From: Ornithinimicrobium sp. F0845
GTDB lineage: Bacteria; Actinomycetota; Actinomycetes; Actinomycetales; Dermatophilaceae
NCBI RefSeq assembly: GCF_023015765.1
Contig: NZ_JALKAL010000009.1
Location: 173 to 64,172 of the forward strand
Length of the DNA: 64,000 nucleotides
Direction: 5' to 3'
Shown in pieces: positions 46,258-54,882 of the stretch. The translations under genes were made by a program, and so were the position numbers. Under the pieces are notes generated by a model, which saw only the letters and a program-made list of their open reading frames with translations, searched no databases and was not told the DNA's origin. How positions within the stretch are numbered: the stretch's first letter is position 1; each line of letters opens with the position of its first letter.

Positions 46258-48009
46258 ATGAGAGTCATGGCACAGATGGCCATGGTCATGAACCTGGACA
46301 AGTGCATCGGGTGCCACACCTGCTCGGTCACCTGCAAACAGGCCTGGACCAACCGCAGCGGCATGGAGTACGTCTGGTTCAACAACGTCGAGACGCGCCC
46401 CGGGCTGGGGTACCCGCGCGGCTACCAGGACCAGGAGGAGTGGAAGGGCGGCTGGGTGCGCACGCCGGCAGGGCGGCTCAAGCTGAAGGCCGGCGGGCGG
46501 CTGAACAAGCTGCTCAACATCTTCTCCAACCCCAAGATGCCCTCCATCCAGGACTACTACGAGCCCTGGACCTACGACTACGAGACGCTGCTCAACGCAC
46601 CGGCCCAGGAGCACTTCCCGGTCGCCACGCCGCACTCGCTCATCTCCGGCGAGCAGATGAACGTCGAGTGGTCCGCCAACTGGGATGACGACCTCGGCGG
46701 GAGCAAGCAGCACGCGGCCAAGGACCCGATGATCAAGGGCATCGAGGACAAGGTCAAGATGGAGTTCGACGAGACCTTCATGTTCTACCTGCCGCGCATC
46801 TGCGAGCACTGCCTCAACCCCAGCTGCGCCGCGTCCTGCCCCTCCGGAGCGATCTACAAGCGCGAGGAGGACGGGATCGTCCTGGTCGACCAGGACAAGT
46901 GCCGTGGCTGGCGGATGTGCGTCACCGGCTGCCCCTACAAGAAGGTCTACTTCAACCACAAGACCGGCAAGGCCGAGAAGTGCACCTTCTGCTACCCCCG
47001 CATCGAGGTCGGGATCCCCACCGTCTGCGCGGAGACGTGCGTGGGCCGGCTGCGCTACATCGGGCTCATGCTGTACGACGCGGACAAGGTCCTCGAGGCC
47101 GCGTCGGTGGAGGACGACCATGACCTCTACGAGGCCCAGCGGTCGGTCTTCCTGGACCCCCACGACCCGGCCGTCCAGCGCGAGGCCGAGCGCGCCGGGA
47201 TCCCGGGGGACTGGATCGAGGCGGCCAAGAGGTCGCCGGTCTGGCGGCTGATCAGCGAGTACAAGGTGGCCCTGCCGCTGCACCCGGAGTACCGCACGAT
47301 GCCGATGGTCTGGTACATCCCGCCGCTGTCACCGGTCGTCGACGTGATCAAGGACACCGGCTACGACGCCGAGGACAGCCGCAACCTGTTCGCGGCGATC
47401 GACGCGCTGCGGATCCCCGTCGAGTACCTCGCCAACCTGTTCACGGCAGGTGACCCCGCCCCGGTCGACCTGGTCCTGCGCAAGCTGGCGGCGATGCGCT
47501 CCTACATGCGGGACATCAACCTGGGACGCGACCCACAGGCACACATCCCCGAGTCGGTCGGCATGACCGAAGAGGAGATGTATGAGATGTACCGCCTGCT
47601 GGCGATCGCCAAGTATGACGAGCGCTACGTCATCCCGACCGCCCACGGCGAGGAGGCCCACGCGCTCGAGGAGACGGCCACGGACTGCCCGGTCAGCGGC
47701 TACGACGACGAGCTGATGGAGCTCTCCGGCCCGTTCGGCGAGGGGTCCGGGCGCGGCGGCACCACGCCGGTCGCCGTCGAGAACTTCCGGATGCTGCAGC
47801 AGCGCCAGACCTCCGACGCCCTGCTGTCCGGGGGGTCCAAGAGGGGCCGGGTCAACCTCCTGAACTGGGACGGCAAGGGTGTGCCTGCCGGGATGTTCCC
47901 CGACAGCGGCAAGGACGCCTCGGTCCAGACCATCGACGAGGCGGCGCAGCTCGACGGACCTCACGCCCGGCCCGACAACACCGCCGGGTCGGACGGAAAG
48001 GTCACCTGA
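46258..48009 (+). CDS. narH: Respiratory nitrate reductase beta subunit NarH
   Basis: Electron-transfer subunit with four iron-sulfur clusters. Visible cluster segments are CIGCHTCSVTCKQAW near the N-terminus, CEHCLNPSCAASCPSGAIYK, CRGWRMCVTGCPYKKVYFN (with the Trp that marks the [3Fe-4S] cluster) and CTFCYPRIEVGIPTVCAETCVGRLRYIG. 583 residues. Start ATG 46258 is preceded by AAGGAG. The C-terminal roughly 80 residues are less conserved. The stop is overlapped by the narJ start. Confidence 0.97.
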   Translation: MRVMAQMAMVMNLDKCIGCHTCSVTCKQAWTNRSGMEYVWFNNVETRPGLGYPRGYQDQEEWKGGWVRTPAGRLKLKAGGRLNKLLNIFSNPKMPSIQDYYEPWTYDYETLLNAPAQEHFPVATPHSLISGEQMNVEWSANWDDDLGGSKQHAAKDPMIKGIEDKVKMEFDETFMFYLPRICEHCLNPSCAASCPSGAIYKREEDGIVLVDQDKCRGWRMCVTGCPYKKVYFNHKTGKAEKCTFCYPRIEVGIPTVCAETCVGRLRYIGLMLYDADKVLEAASVEDDHDLYEAQRSVFLDPHDPAVQREAERAGIPGDWIEAAKRSPVWRLISEYKVALPLHPEYRTMPMVWYIPPLSPVVDVIKDTGYDAEDSRNLFAAIDALRIPVEYLANLFTAGDPAPVDLVLRKLAAMRSYMRDINLGRDPQAHIPESVGMTEEEMYEMYRLLAIAKYDERYVIPTAHGEEAHALEETATDCPVSGYDDELMELSGPFGEGSGRGGTTPVAVENFRMLQQRQTSDALLSGGSKRGRVNLLNWDGKGVPAGMFPDSGKDASVQTIDEAAQLDGPHARPDNTAGSDGKVT

Positions 48010-48791
48010 TGCTGCCCTGGCGGCGCCACCGGCGCACCACCTCCCAGCTCGAGTCCCGGGTGCAGGCCGATGCCTGGCAGCTGTGCTCGCTGCTCCTGGA
48101 CTACCCGGAGCCGGGGCTCCTGGAGCGCCTGCCGGTGCTGCGGGAGGTCACCGCTGGACTGCCCGAGCAGCTCTCGACCCCCCTGGGGCGGTTCCTCGAC
48201 CACGTCGAGGGGACGGACCTGGGCCAGTTGCAGCAGGACTACGTCGACACCTTCGACGTGACCCGCAAGTGCGCCCTGCACCTGACGTACTTCCTGCACG
48301 GGGACACCCGCAACCGGGGGGTCGCGCTGGTCCAGTTCAAGCAGCTCTACCGGCAGCACGGTGTGGAGCTCTCTGATCACGACGCTGAGCTGCCCGACCA
48401 TCTGGCTGTCGTCCTGGAGTTCGGCGCCACGGTCGCTCCGGAGGCCGCCTGGAAGCTGCTCAACGACCACCGGGTCGGCCTCGAGCTCCTCCGGCGCGCC
48501 CTCCTGCGGCGCGAGTCGCCGTGGGTCGACGTCGTCCAGGCGGTGCGGGTGACCCTGCCCGAGCTCCAGGGTGATGACAACGAGGCGTTGGCCCGGCTCA
48601 TCGCCCAGGGCCCGCCGCAGGAGACGGTCGGCCTCGACGACCAGGCGCTGAACGCCCCTTACGCGATGGACCCGGCCCTGGACGAGCTCACCCGGGGAGC
48701 CCCGCCGCCCTCCGCCTGCGGCGACGCGGCCACGCCAGCCGACTCACGTCATACTCTCGGCCCGACTATCCCCGTAGGAGCCCCCCGATGA
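48009..48791 (+). CDS. narJ: Nitrate reductase assembly chaperone NarJ
   Basis: A 260-residue chaperone needed to insert the molybdenum cofactor into NarG before the enzyme binds NarI. Sequence features: DAWQLCSLLLDYPEPGLLERLPVLRE, LDHVEGTDLGQLQQDYVDTFDVTRKCALHLTYFLHGDTRNRGVALVQFKQLYRQHG and ELPDHLAVVLEFGA, typical of the NarJ/DmsD helical family. Start ATG overlaps the narH TGA by one base. The C-terminus after about 215 is low complexity. Confidence 0.93.
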   Translation: MLPWRRHRRTTSQLESRVQADAWQLCSLLLDYPEPGLLERLPVLREVTAGLPEQLSTPLGRFLDHVEGTDLGQLQQDYVDTFDVTRKCALHLTYFLHGDTRNRGVALVQFKQLYRQHGVELSDHDAELPDHLAVVLEFGATVAPEAAWKLLNDHRVGLELLRRALLRRESPWVDVVQAVRVTLPELQGDDNEALARLIAQGPPQETVGLDDQALNAPYAMDPALDELTRGAPPPSACGDAATPADSRHTLGPTIPVGAPR

Positions 48792-49543
48792 GCACCTTCC
48801 TCTGGGTGATCTTCCCCTATATCTGCCTGGCGATCTTCGTCGTCGGACACATCTGGCGCTACCGCTACGACAAGTTCGGGTGGACGACGCGCAGCTCCCA
48901 GCTCTACGAGAGCAAGCTGCTGCGGATCGGCAGCCCGCTGTTCCACTTCGGCATCCTGGGCGTGGCGGTCGGACACTTCATGGGGCTGATCATCCCGCAG
49001 AGCCTGACCGACCGGATCGGCATCAGCCACGAGATGTACCACATCATCGCCATGGCAGGCGGCATCCCGGCCGGCATCGCGGCCGTCGTCGGGCTGACCA
49101 TCCTGATCTACCGCCGGCGCACCGTCGGGCCGGTCTTCTCGGCGACGACCGTCAACGACAAGGCGATGTATGCCGTGCTGGCCCTGGTGATCTTCCTGGG
49201 GATCTGGAACACCATCGCCGGGGGCATCTTCACGATCGGCGGCGAGTACAACTACCGCGACGGCGTCTCCCCGTGGTTCCGGTCGATCTTCTGGTTCCAG
49301 CCGGACGCCACGCTGATGGCCGGTGGCGGCGACGTCCCGGCCGCGCCGCTGGGCTTCCAGCTGCACGCGATCCTTGCGTTCCTGCTCTTCGCGATGTGGC
49401 CCTTCACCCGGTTGGTCCACGTCTTCAGCGCTCCGATCGGCTACTTCACGCGGCCCTACATCGTCTACCGCAGCCGGGACGCCCGGCCGGGCTCGGCGAC
49501 CGGGACCCGCGCCCCCAAGCGAGGCTGGGAGAAGGTTGGCTGA
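48788..49543 (+). CDS. narI: Nitrate reductase gamma subunit NarI (cytochrome b)
   Basis: The quinol-oxidising membrane subunit with two b haems. Five helices are visible, and four haem-ligand histidines occur in the standard spacing: H53 and H63 (PLFHFGILGVAVGHFMGL) and H193 and H211 (LHAILAFLLFAMWPFTRLVH). 251 residues. Start ATG 48788 overlaps the narJ stop. It anchors NarGH on the inner face of the membrane. Confidence 0.95.
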   Translation: MSTFLWVIFPYICLAIFVVGHIWRYRYDKFGWTTRSSQLYESKLLRIGSPLFHFGILGVAVGHFMGLIIPQSLTDRIGISHEMYHIIAMAGGIPAGIAAVVGLTILIYRRRTVGPVFSATTVNDKAMYAVLALVIFLGIWNTIAGGIFTIGGEYNYRDGVSPWFRSIFWFQPDATLMAGGGDVPAAPLGFQLHAILAFLLFAMWPFTRLVHVFSAPIGYFTRPYIVYRSRDARPGSATGTRAPKRGWEKVG

Positions 49544-50687
49544 CCTGGTCGACCCCGTGGACGCCCTGTCTCCGGACCAGCTGAGCCGCTACTCCAGGCA
49601 CCTGCTGCTGCCGGGCATCGGCCTCGAGGGGCAGAAGCGGCTGGTCAACGCCAGGGTGGCCATCGTCGGTGCGGGCGGGCTCGGGTCCCCGGCGCTGCTC
49701 TACCTGGCGGCCGCCGGCGTGGGCCACCTGACGGTCATCGACGACGACGAGGTCGACCTCACCAACCTACAGCGACAGGTGATCCACCGCGTCGAGGACC
49801 TGGGCAGCCCCAAGGTGGACAGCGCGATCCGCGCGGTCCGTGACCTCAACCCGACGGTGTCGGTGACGGGTGTGCGGGACCACCTCGACGAGGGCAACGC
49901 CCGGGAGGTCCTGGCTGGGCACCACCTCGTCCTCGACGGCAGCGACAACTTCGACACCCGATATGTGGTCAACGACGCGGCCGTCGCGCTGGGGATCCCG
50001 CTGGTGTGGGCCGCGGTGCTCCGGTTCGACGCCCAGATCACCACCTTCCTGCCGGCGGCGGTTGCGGGCGAGGCCGCGGTCCAACTGCGGGACCTGTTCC
50101 CCGTCCCGCCCCGCCCGGAGGACGTGCCGAGCTGTGCCGAGGCCGGCGTGCTCGGTGCGATGGTGGGCCAGGTCGGCTCGATCATGGCGGCGGAGGCGGT
50201 CAAGCTGATCACTGGCACCGGCGAGCCGCTGGTCGGGCGGGTGCTGCTGCTCGACGCCCTCACCCAGCGCACCCGGGAGGTCCCGCTCCGCCCGCGTGAC
50301 GCCCCCGAACACGACCCCCAGGGCGCCGGGCGGGGCTGGATGCCCGAGGCGGGGGAGAGCCGCGAGGTCGTCGCGATCCCGGAGATGTCCCCCGAGGAGG
50401 TGCGCGACCAGGTGGACGGGCTCCAGGTCATCGACGTCCGGGAGCCGGGGGAGCACGCCCTGGGCACCGTCCCCGGGGCACGCACCGTGCCGGTCGGCGA
50501 GGTGCTCACCTGGGACGACCTGTCGCAGGTCCGGGACCAGCCGGTGGTGTTCTACTGCAAGGTGGGACCGCGTGCCGGGCGCGCGGCCCGGCACCTGGTG
50601 CACCTGGGCCACCCGGACGTGCGCGTGATGACCGGCGGGATCCTGGGCTGGATCGACCACGTCGACCCGACCCTCCCCAGGTACTGA
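49536..50687 (+). CDS. moeB: MoeB/ThiF-like adenylyltransferase with rhodanese domain
   Basis: A 383-residue protein with an N-terminal E1-like adenylyltransferase (RYSRHLLLPGIGLEGQKRLVNARVAIVGAGGLGSPALLYLAAAGVG, IDDDEVDLTNLQRQVIH, GSDNFDTRYVVNDA) and a C-terminal rhodanese (about 285-380; LQVIDVREPGEHALGTVPGARTVP, VVFYCKVGPRAGRAARHL with the active Cys). It adenylates the MoaD C-terminus and can pass sulfur to it for molybdopterin synthesis. Start is TTG 49536, overlapping the narI stop; GTG 49554 is possible. It links nitrate reductase with its cofactor supply; moaD is two genes downstream. Confidence 0.88.
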   Translation: MADLVDPVDALSPDQLSRYSRHLLLPGIGLEGQKRLVNARVAIVGAGGLGSPALLYLAAAGVGHLTVIDDDEVDLTNLQRQVIHRVEDLGSPKVDSAIRAVRDLNPTVSVTGVRDHLDEGNAREVLAGHHLVLDGSDNFDTRYVVNDAAVALGIPLVWAAVLRFDAQITTFLPAAVAGEAAVQLRDLFPVPPRPEDVPSCAEAGVLGAMVGQVGSIMAAEAVKLITGTGEPLVGRVLLLDALTQRTREVPLRPRDAPEHDPQGAGRGWMPEAGESREVVAIPEMSPEEVRDQVDGLQVIDVREPGEHALGTVPGARTVPVGEVLTWDDLSQVRDQPVVFYCKVGPRAGRAARHLVHLGHPDVRVMTGGILGWIDHVDPTLPRY

Positions 50688-50697
50688 CAGGAGTTTC

Positions 50698-51429
50698 GTG
50701 GAGCCCCACACCCGTGCCGGCGGCCCCGACGGCGCGAGCACCCCTGACGGCCCGCCCCAGGACGTCCCCTCCCTCGACGTCCCACCCACGGAGGATGCGC
50801 ACGACGTCATCGTCCTGGCGGGCGGCGGGGGGACGCGCCTCGGCGGCGTCGACAAGGCGTCTCTGGAGGTGGGGGGTCGACCGTTGCTGGACCGGGTCCT
50901 GGAGGGGACAGGCCGGGCCAGGCGGGTGGTCGTGGTGGGCGACACCACAGTGCCCGACGGGGTGCTGCGCACCGTCGAGGACCCACCCGGCGGAGGCCCC
51001 GTCGCCGGCATCGCCGCGGGGCTGCGCGCGCTGGCCACGACCACGGGCCCGACCGCAGGCCGGGCACCCGCCCGCCCGGTAGCCGCCCGCCCGGACTGGA
51101 CCCTCGTGCTGGCGGTCGACCAGCCCGGGGCCGGTCAGGCGGTCACGGCTCTGCTCGCGGCAGCGGCCGGGGCCGGACCGACCACCGACCTCGTGTGCCC
51201 GCACGACGACGAGGGGCACCCGCAGTGGCTCCTCGCCGCCTACCGCACCTCGGCCCTGACGGCAGCGCTGCAGCCTCTCGGCACGGGACACGACATCTCG
51301 GTGCGACGCCTCGTGAGCGGGCTGACGGTGGCCGACGCAGCGGTCGTCGGTGTGGGAGACATCGACACGTGGGAGGACCACGCGGCCTGGCAGGCACGGC
51401 TCACCGACGGACGTGGTGGCCAGGAGTGA
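50698..51429 (+). CDS. mobA: Molybdenum cofactor guanylyltransferase MobA
   Basis: A 243-residue NTP-transferase: VIVLAGGGGTRLGGVDKASLEVGGRPLLDRVL is the nucleotide-binding start (the K after GG), EDPPGGGPVAGIAAGL the family loop, LVLAVDQPGA the metal-binding part and EGHPQWLLAAYRTSAL the late motif. It attaches GMP to molybdopterin to give MGD, the form used by NarG. An N-terminal roughly 35-residue Pro-rich lead precedes the fold. Start GTG 50698 behind CAGGAG, 10 bases after moeB. Confidence 0.85.
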   Translation: MEPHTRAGGPDGASTPDGPPQDVPSLDVPPTEDAHDVIVLAGGGGTRLGGVDKASLEVGGRPLLDRVLEGTGRARRVVVVGDTTVPDGVLRTVEDPPGGGPVAGIAAGLRALATTTGPTAGRAPARPVAARPDWTLVLAVDQPGAGQAVTALLAAAAGAGPTTDLVCPHDDEGHPQWLLAAYRTSALTAALQPLGTGHDISVRRLVSGLTVADAAVVGVGDIDTWEDHAAWQARLTDGRGGQE

Positions 51430-51479
51430 TGGGCACTGTTGCGTCTGAGAGGATGGCCACTAGACCACAGGAGGCTCAG

Positions 51480-51719
51480 ATGGCAACCGTTCGCTACTTC
51501 GCCGCAGCTGCTGAGGCAGCCGGGACGGAGCAGGAGCAGGTGAGCGCAGGCAACGTGCAGGAGCTGGTCAGCCAGCTCACCGCCTCGCACGGCACCACGC
51601 TCGCCGAGGTGCTGCGGCGCAGCTCGTTGCTGCACCAGGGACGTCATGTCTCGGACCCGGCGACCCGGCTCACCTCGGACTCGGTGGTCGACGTCCTGCC
51701 ACCCTTCGCCGGCGGCTGA
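51480..51719 (+). CDS. moaD: MoaD family sulfur-carrier protein
   Basis: A 79-residue ubiquitin-like protein ending in PPFAGG, the C-terminal GG that is thiocarboxylated by MoeB. VRYFAAAAEAAGTEQEQVS and VDVLPPFAGG fit MoaD, the small subunit of molybdopterin synthase. Start ATG 51480 behind CAGGAGG. The moaE partner is not in this window. Confidence 0.88.
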   Translation: MATVRYFAAAAEAAGTEQEQVSAGNVQELVSQLTASHGTTLAEVLRRSSLLHQGRHVSDPATRLTSDSVVDVLPPFAGG

Positions 51720-51726
51720 GGAGCCC

Positions 51727-52260
51727 TTGCCCCACACGATCCGGAGGTTGCGGCGTCCCGAGGCCCTCGAGCTCGCGCCCCGGCTGGCCGGGATCTACGG
51801 CCGTGCCATGAGACGCGAGGCCGAGCCGGTGGATCACTTCGAGTCCACGTTCCGGCGGTGTGTCGGGGAGTATGACGGCGCAACAGTCCTCGTCGCCTCG
51901 CGCGGCGAGGACACCGTGGGCTTCCTCTACGGCTTCGACCTGCAGCTCGGGCACTGGTGGCCCCAGCAGATCGAAGGTCCGGTGCGCGCCGCGGGTCATG
52001 GTCACTGGTTGACCGAAGCCTTCGAGCTGGTGGAGCTCCAGGTGACACCAGAGGCGCAGGGGCTGGGCGTCGGCTCGGCGCTGCTGAGCCGACAACTGTC
52101 CGAGATGCCCCACCAACGGGCGCTGCTCGCGACCGACCCCGACGGCCGGGCGCGCATGCTCTACCGGCGCATCGGGTTCCGCGACCTGGTGCCGGACTTC
52201 GTCTACGCGGGCACGTCGTATCGCGCCACGCTGATGGGTTGGGAGCGGCGGGCCTCCTGA
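51727..52260 (+). CDS. GNAT family acetyltransferase
   Basis: A 177-residue GNAT protein. The acetyl-CoA loop is LVELQVTPEAQGLGVGSALLSRQL, preceded by TVLVASRGEDTVGFLYGFDLQLG and followed by ARMLYRRIGFRDLV. The start is likely TTG 51727, 7 bases after moaD; the frame is open upstream but overlaps moaD. Acceptor unknown; the position after moaD probably has no functional meaning. Confidence 0.8.
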   Translation: MPHTIRRLRRPEALELAPRLAGIYGRAMRREAEPVDHFESTFRRCVGEYDGATVLVASRGEDTVGFLYGFDLQLGHWWPQQIEGPVRAAGHGHWLTEAFELVELQVTPEAQGLGVGSALLSRQLSEMPHQRALLATDPDGRARMLYRRIGFRDLVPDFVYAGTSYRATLMGWERRAS

Positions 52261-52275
52261 CCGCGCCGAGCGCGC

Positions 52276-52311
52276 GGCTCAGCCGTGCTCGTCGGCTCAG
52301 CCGTGCTCGTC
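52276..52311. repeat. 18-bp tandem duplication across a gene end
   Basis: GGCTCAGCCGTGCTCGTC occurs twice in direct tandem (52276-52293 and 52294-52311). The second copy contains the stop codon (complement of 52297-52299) of the gene at 52297-52788, so the first copy is a duplication of the gene's 3' end lying just beyond its stop. Confidence 0.8.
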
Positions 52312-52788
52312 CGCGAAGGCGGACCGCTCGATGTGCTCGATCGCCAGCTGGATGGTGCGGGCGGGGGAGTTGTGGTCGGCATGGCAGAACAGGCTGACCC
52401 GTGCGGGTCCGACCACCCAGTGCGACACCTCGCTCGGGGGGCGCCGCCGGTCATAGGCTTTCTCCGGAGGACCGTGCTGGTCCTCCAGCTCACCGGCGGC
52501 GTCCTCGTAGACCTGGAGCACGTCGCCGGCGGAGCCGTTGGCCAGGGCGTGGATGCCGACCAGCGAGCTGCGGAACTCGTGCACGATGAGGTAGTCCGCG
52601 GCGAGGTCCCGCTCGCCGGTGAGTCGAAACGCCTGCCCGGTGTGCCCGGGTGCCGTGTCGCCCCGGGAGAGCGCGAGACGGTCCAGGAACGCGTCGACGG
52701 ACCCCTGACCATCGGGCCACTCCCCATCCAGGACGTCGTCCACCAGGTCATGGAGCATGGCTGCAGTAGGCAGACCCTTCGTGACCAT
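52297..52788 (-). CDS. Conserved hypothetical protein
   Basis: A 163-residue protein starting MVTKGLPTAAMLHDLVDDVLDGEWPDGQGSV. It contains YLIVHEFRSSLVGIHALANGSAGDVLQVYEDAAGELEDQHGPPEKAYDRRRPP and ends with SVAFADEHG-like sequence. No membrane segment, signal or known motif is seen, and I do not recognise the family. The GC content is like its neighbours. Start ATG 52788; the reading frame is open further upstream but homology is not known. It is divergent from the DUF5995 gene. Confidence 0.65.
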   Translation of the reverse strand: MVTKGLPTAAMLHDLVDDVLDGEWPDGQGSVDAFLDRLALSRGDTAPGHTGQAFRLTGERDLAADYLIVHEFRSSLVGIHALANGSAGDVLQVYEDAAGELEDQHGPPEKAYDRRRPPSEVSHWVVGPARVSLFCHADHNSPARTIQLAIEHIERSAFADEHG

Positions 52789-52882
52789 GGTTCCCACCGT
52801 AGGACCGCTGGTGCGATGTCGCACGTCCGGACCGGCGTCTCGACCCCTTGCCGCCGACCGGCGATCGGTGGTCGAATCGTCC

Positions 52883-53653
52883 ATGGGCTTCCTCGACCTC
52901 CTCGACCGGTTGCGCGGTGCCGTGGGGTTGCCGCCCCGCCGGCCCGCCACGACCCCGGTGCCGCCGCACCAGCTCCCCAGCGTCCCGGCCGTCGTCTCCG
53001 CACTCCGCGACCTCAGCGACGAGCTCGACCACGGCGATGGTGTCTGGCAGTTCAACCGGATGTACCTCCAGGTCACCGAGCTCGTCGAGCAGCGGCTCAA
53101 CGAGGGCTACTTCGAGAACGACCGGTTCATGGAGCGCCTCGACATCGTCTTCGCCCATCTCTACCTGGACACGGTGCAGGCGGACGCGGAGGGCAGAGCC
53201 ATCCCGGACTGCTGGGAGCCGGTCTTCGCGAGCCGATCGGTGCCGTTGGCGCCCATCCAGTTCGCCATCGCGGGGATGAACGCCCACATCAACCACGACC
53301 TGGCCGTGGCGGTGATCACCACCTGCGAGCAGCTCGGCCTGTCGCCGTCGAGCCGCGGGGTCCGCGCGGACTACCAGAAGGTCACCTCCCTCCTCGCGGA
53401 GGTGCACGAGGAGGTGCGCCAGTCCTTCCTGGACGGCCTGGTGCTGGCCGTGGATCAGGAGCTCACGCCGCTGCTGACACTGGTCGGGTCGTGGAGCATC
53501 GGACGGGCCCGGGACGCGGCGTGGGTCAACAGCGAGGTGCTCTGGCACCTGCGCGACACACCGCTCCTCCGCGAGGAGTTCCGGGCGAGCCTGTGCCGGG
53601 CGGTCGGTCTGGCCGGCCGCACCCTGCTGGTCCAGGTGGCCGAGCCAGTATGA
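52883..53653 (+). CDS. DUF5995 family protein
   Basis: A 256-residue protein: VVSALRDLSDELDHGDGVWQFNRMYLQVTELVEQRL, PLAPIQFAIAGMNAHINHDLAVAVITTCEQLG and ADYQKVTSLLAEVHEEVRQSFLDGLVLA. The NAHINHDL segment fits DUF5995, whose function is unknown; the two His residues could bind metal. Start ATG 52883. No neighbour suggests a job. Confidence 0.75.
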   Translation: MGFLDLLDRLRGAVGLPPRRPATTPVPPHQLPSVPAVVSALRDLSDELDHGDGVWQFNRMYLQVTELVEQRLNEGYFENDRFMERLDIVFAHLYLDTVQADAEGRAIPDCWEPVFASRSVPLAPIQFAIAGMNAHINHDLAVAVITTCEQLGLSPSSRGVRADYQKVTSLLAEVHEEVRQSFLDGLVLAVDQELTPLLTLVGSWSIGRARDAAWVNSEVLWHLRDTPLLREEFRASLCRAVGLAGRTLLVQVAEPV

Positions 53654-53703
53654 CGTCGGGCACCCCGCCGAGACGCGTCCCCCGAGGACCTGGGCCGGGT
53701 GGG

Positions 53704-54831
53704 TCAGCCGGCACGGTGCAGCAGCGTGAGCACCTCCAGGTGAGGCGTCTGCGGGAACATGTCGAACAGGCGGGCCCGGACCGGGACCAGGGACGGCATG
53801 CGCGCCAGGTCACCCGCGAGCGAGTCGACGTTGCAGGAGGAGTAGAGCACGTGCTCCACGCCTGACTCCTCCAGCCATGCCGCCAGGTCGGTGCCGATGC
53901 CCCGGCGCGGAGGGTTGACGACGACGAGGTCCGGGGACGGCGAGGTCTGCAGGTGGGCTATCACGTCGCCGGCCACGAACCGGCTCGCGCCGGGCAGGTC
54001 GGCGGCGGCAGCGCGGGCGCTCTCCACCGCCTCGGGGGACACCTCCACGCCGAGCACGTCGCGGGCAGACGCGTCCGGCCGCTGCAGGGCATGCAGCGCA
54101 AAGCCCCCGACCCCGCAGTAGAGGTCCCACAACGACGGCGGGTCGACCTCGTCGATCCACTCCCGCGCCTGGCGGTAGAGCCCGGCCGCCACCGCGGTGT
54201 TGGTCTGGAAGAAGGAGCGCGCCCGCAGCCGCAGTCGGACGTCGTTCACCACCATCGGGAGCTCCTGGTCCTCGGTGAGCACGATCTCCTCCGGTCCCTC
54301 GAGGACCGCGGCGTGGGCCGGCTGCAGGTTCACCGACACGACCCGGGCGGTGGGCCACCGGTCCCGCAGGGCCGGGAGCCCGCGCCTGATCCGGCCGAGC
54401 TGACCGGGCGAGCGCAGCACGAACCGGACCATCAGCTCACCGGCGGGGGAGTGGGTGATGAGCACGTGCTTGAGCTCACCGCTGCGCCGCGGCACGTCAT
54501 ACGGCACCAGGCCGAGCTCCCCGACGAGCGCGGGCACCTGCTCGACCACCTCGGCCAGCCCGTCCTCGTACAGCCCGCAGTGCCGCAGGTCGACGCCCCG
54601 ACCGCCGCGGTCCAGGATGCCGACGGTCGGCGCGCCGCGGTGACCGCCGACGACCAGCTTGGCCTTGTTGCGGAAACCCGCGGGTCGACTGGCGAACGGC
54701 TCCGCCCACCGGGGGCCGGGACCGAGGGCCGCCACGCACCGCGCCTGCTTGTCGGCCAGCTGCCCGGAGTATGCCGTGCCCATCAGCGTGCAGGACCGGC
54801 ACCGACCTGCGTCGAAGTAGTCGCACTGCAT
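53704..54831 (-). CDS. rlmC: 23S rRNA m5U methyltransferase, RlmC-like
   Basis: A 375-residue RNA (uracil-C5) methyltransferase. The N-terminal MQCDYFDAGRCRSCTLMGTAYSGQL with Cys-3, -11, -14 and the later RHCGLY give the four iron-sulfur ligands of RlmC/RlmD. The SAM-dependent part has LWDLYCGVGGFALHAL, LGVEVSPEAVESA, DLVVVNPPRRGI and the nucleophile SSCNVDSLAGDL. The start ATG 54831 matches the RlmC N-terminus; GTG 54849 is possible. The RlmC versus RlmD call rests on size and N-terminus. Confidence 0.88.
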   Translation of the reverse strand: MQCDYFDAGRCRSCTLMGTAYSGQLADKQARCVAALGPGPRWAEPFASRPAGFRNKAKLVVGGHRGAPTVGILDRGGRGVDLRHCGLYEDGLAEVVEQVPALVGELGLVPYDVPRRSGELKHVLITHSPAGELMVRFVLRSPGQLGRIRRGLPALRDRWPTARVVSVNLQPAHAAVLEGPEEIVLTEDQELPMVVNDVRLRLRARSFFQTNTAVAAGLYRQAREWIDEVDPPSLWDLYCGVGGFALHALQRPDASARDVLGVEVSPEAVESARAAAADLPGASRFVAGDVIAHLQTSPSPDLVVVNPPRRGIGTDLAAWLEESGVEHVLYSSCNVDSLAGDLARMPSLVPVRARLFDMFPQTPHLEVLTLLHRAG

Positions 54832-54882
54832 GGTGTGGTCGGCGGGCACCAGCCCAGGGTAATCGCGGCATAGGCTGGCGGG

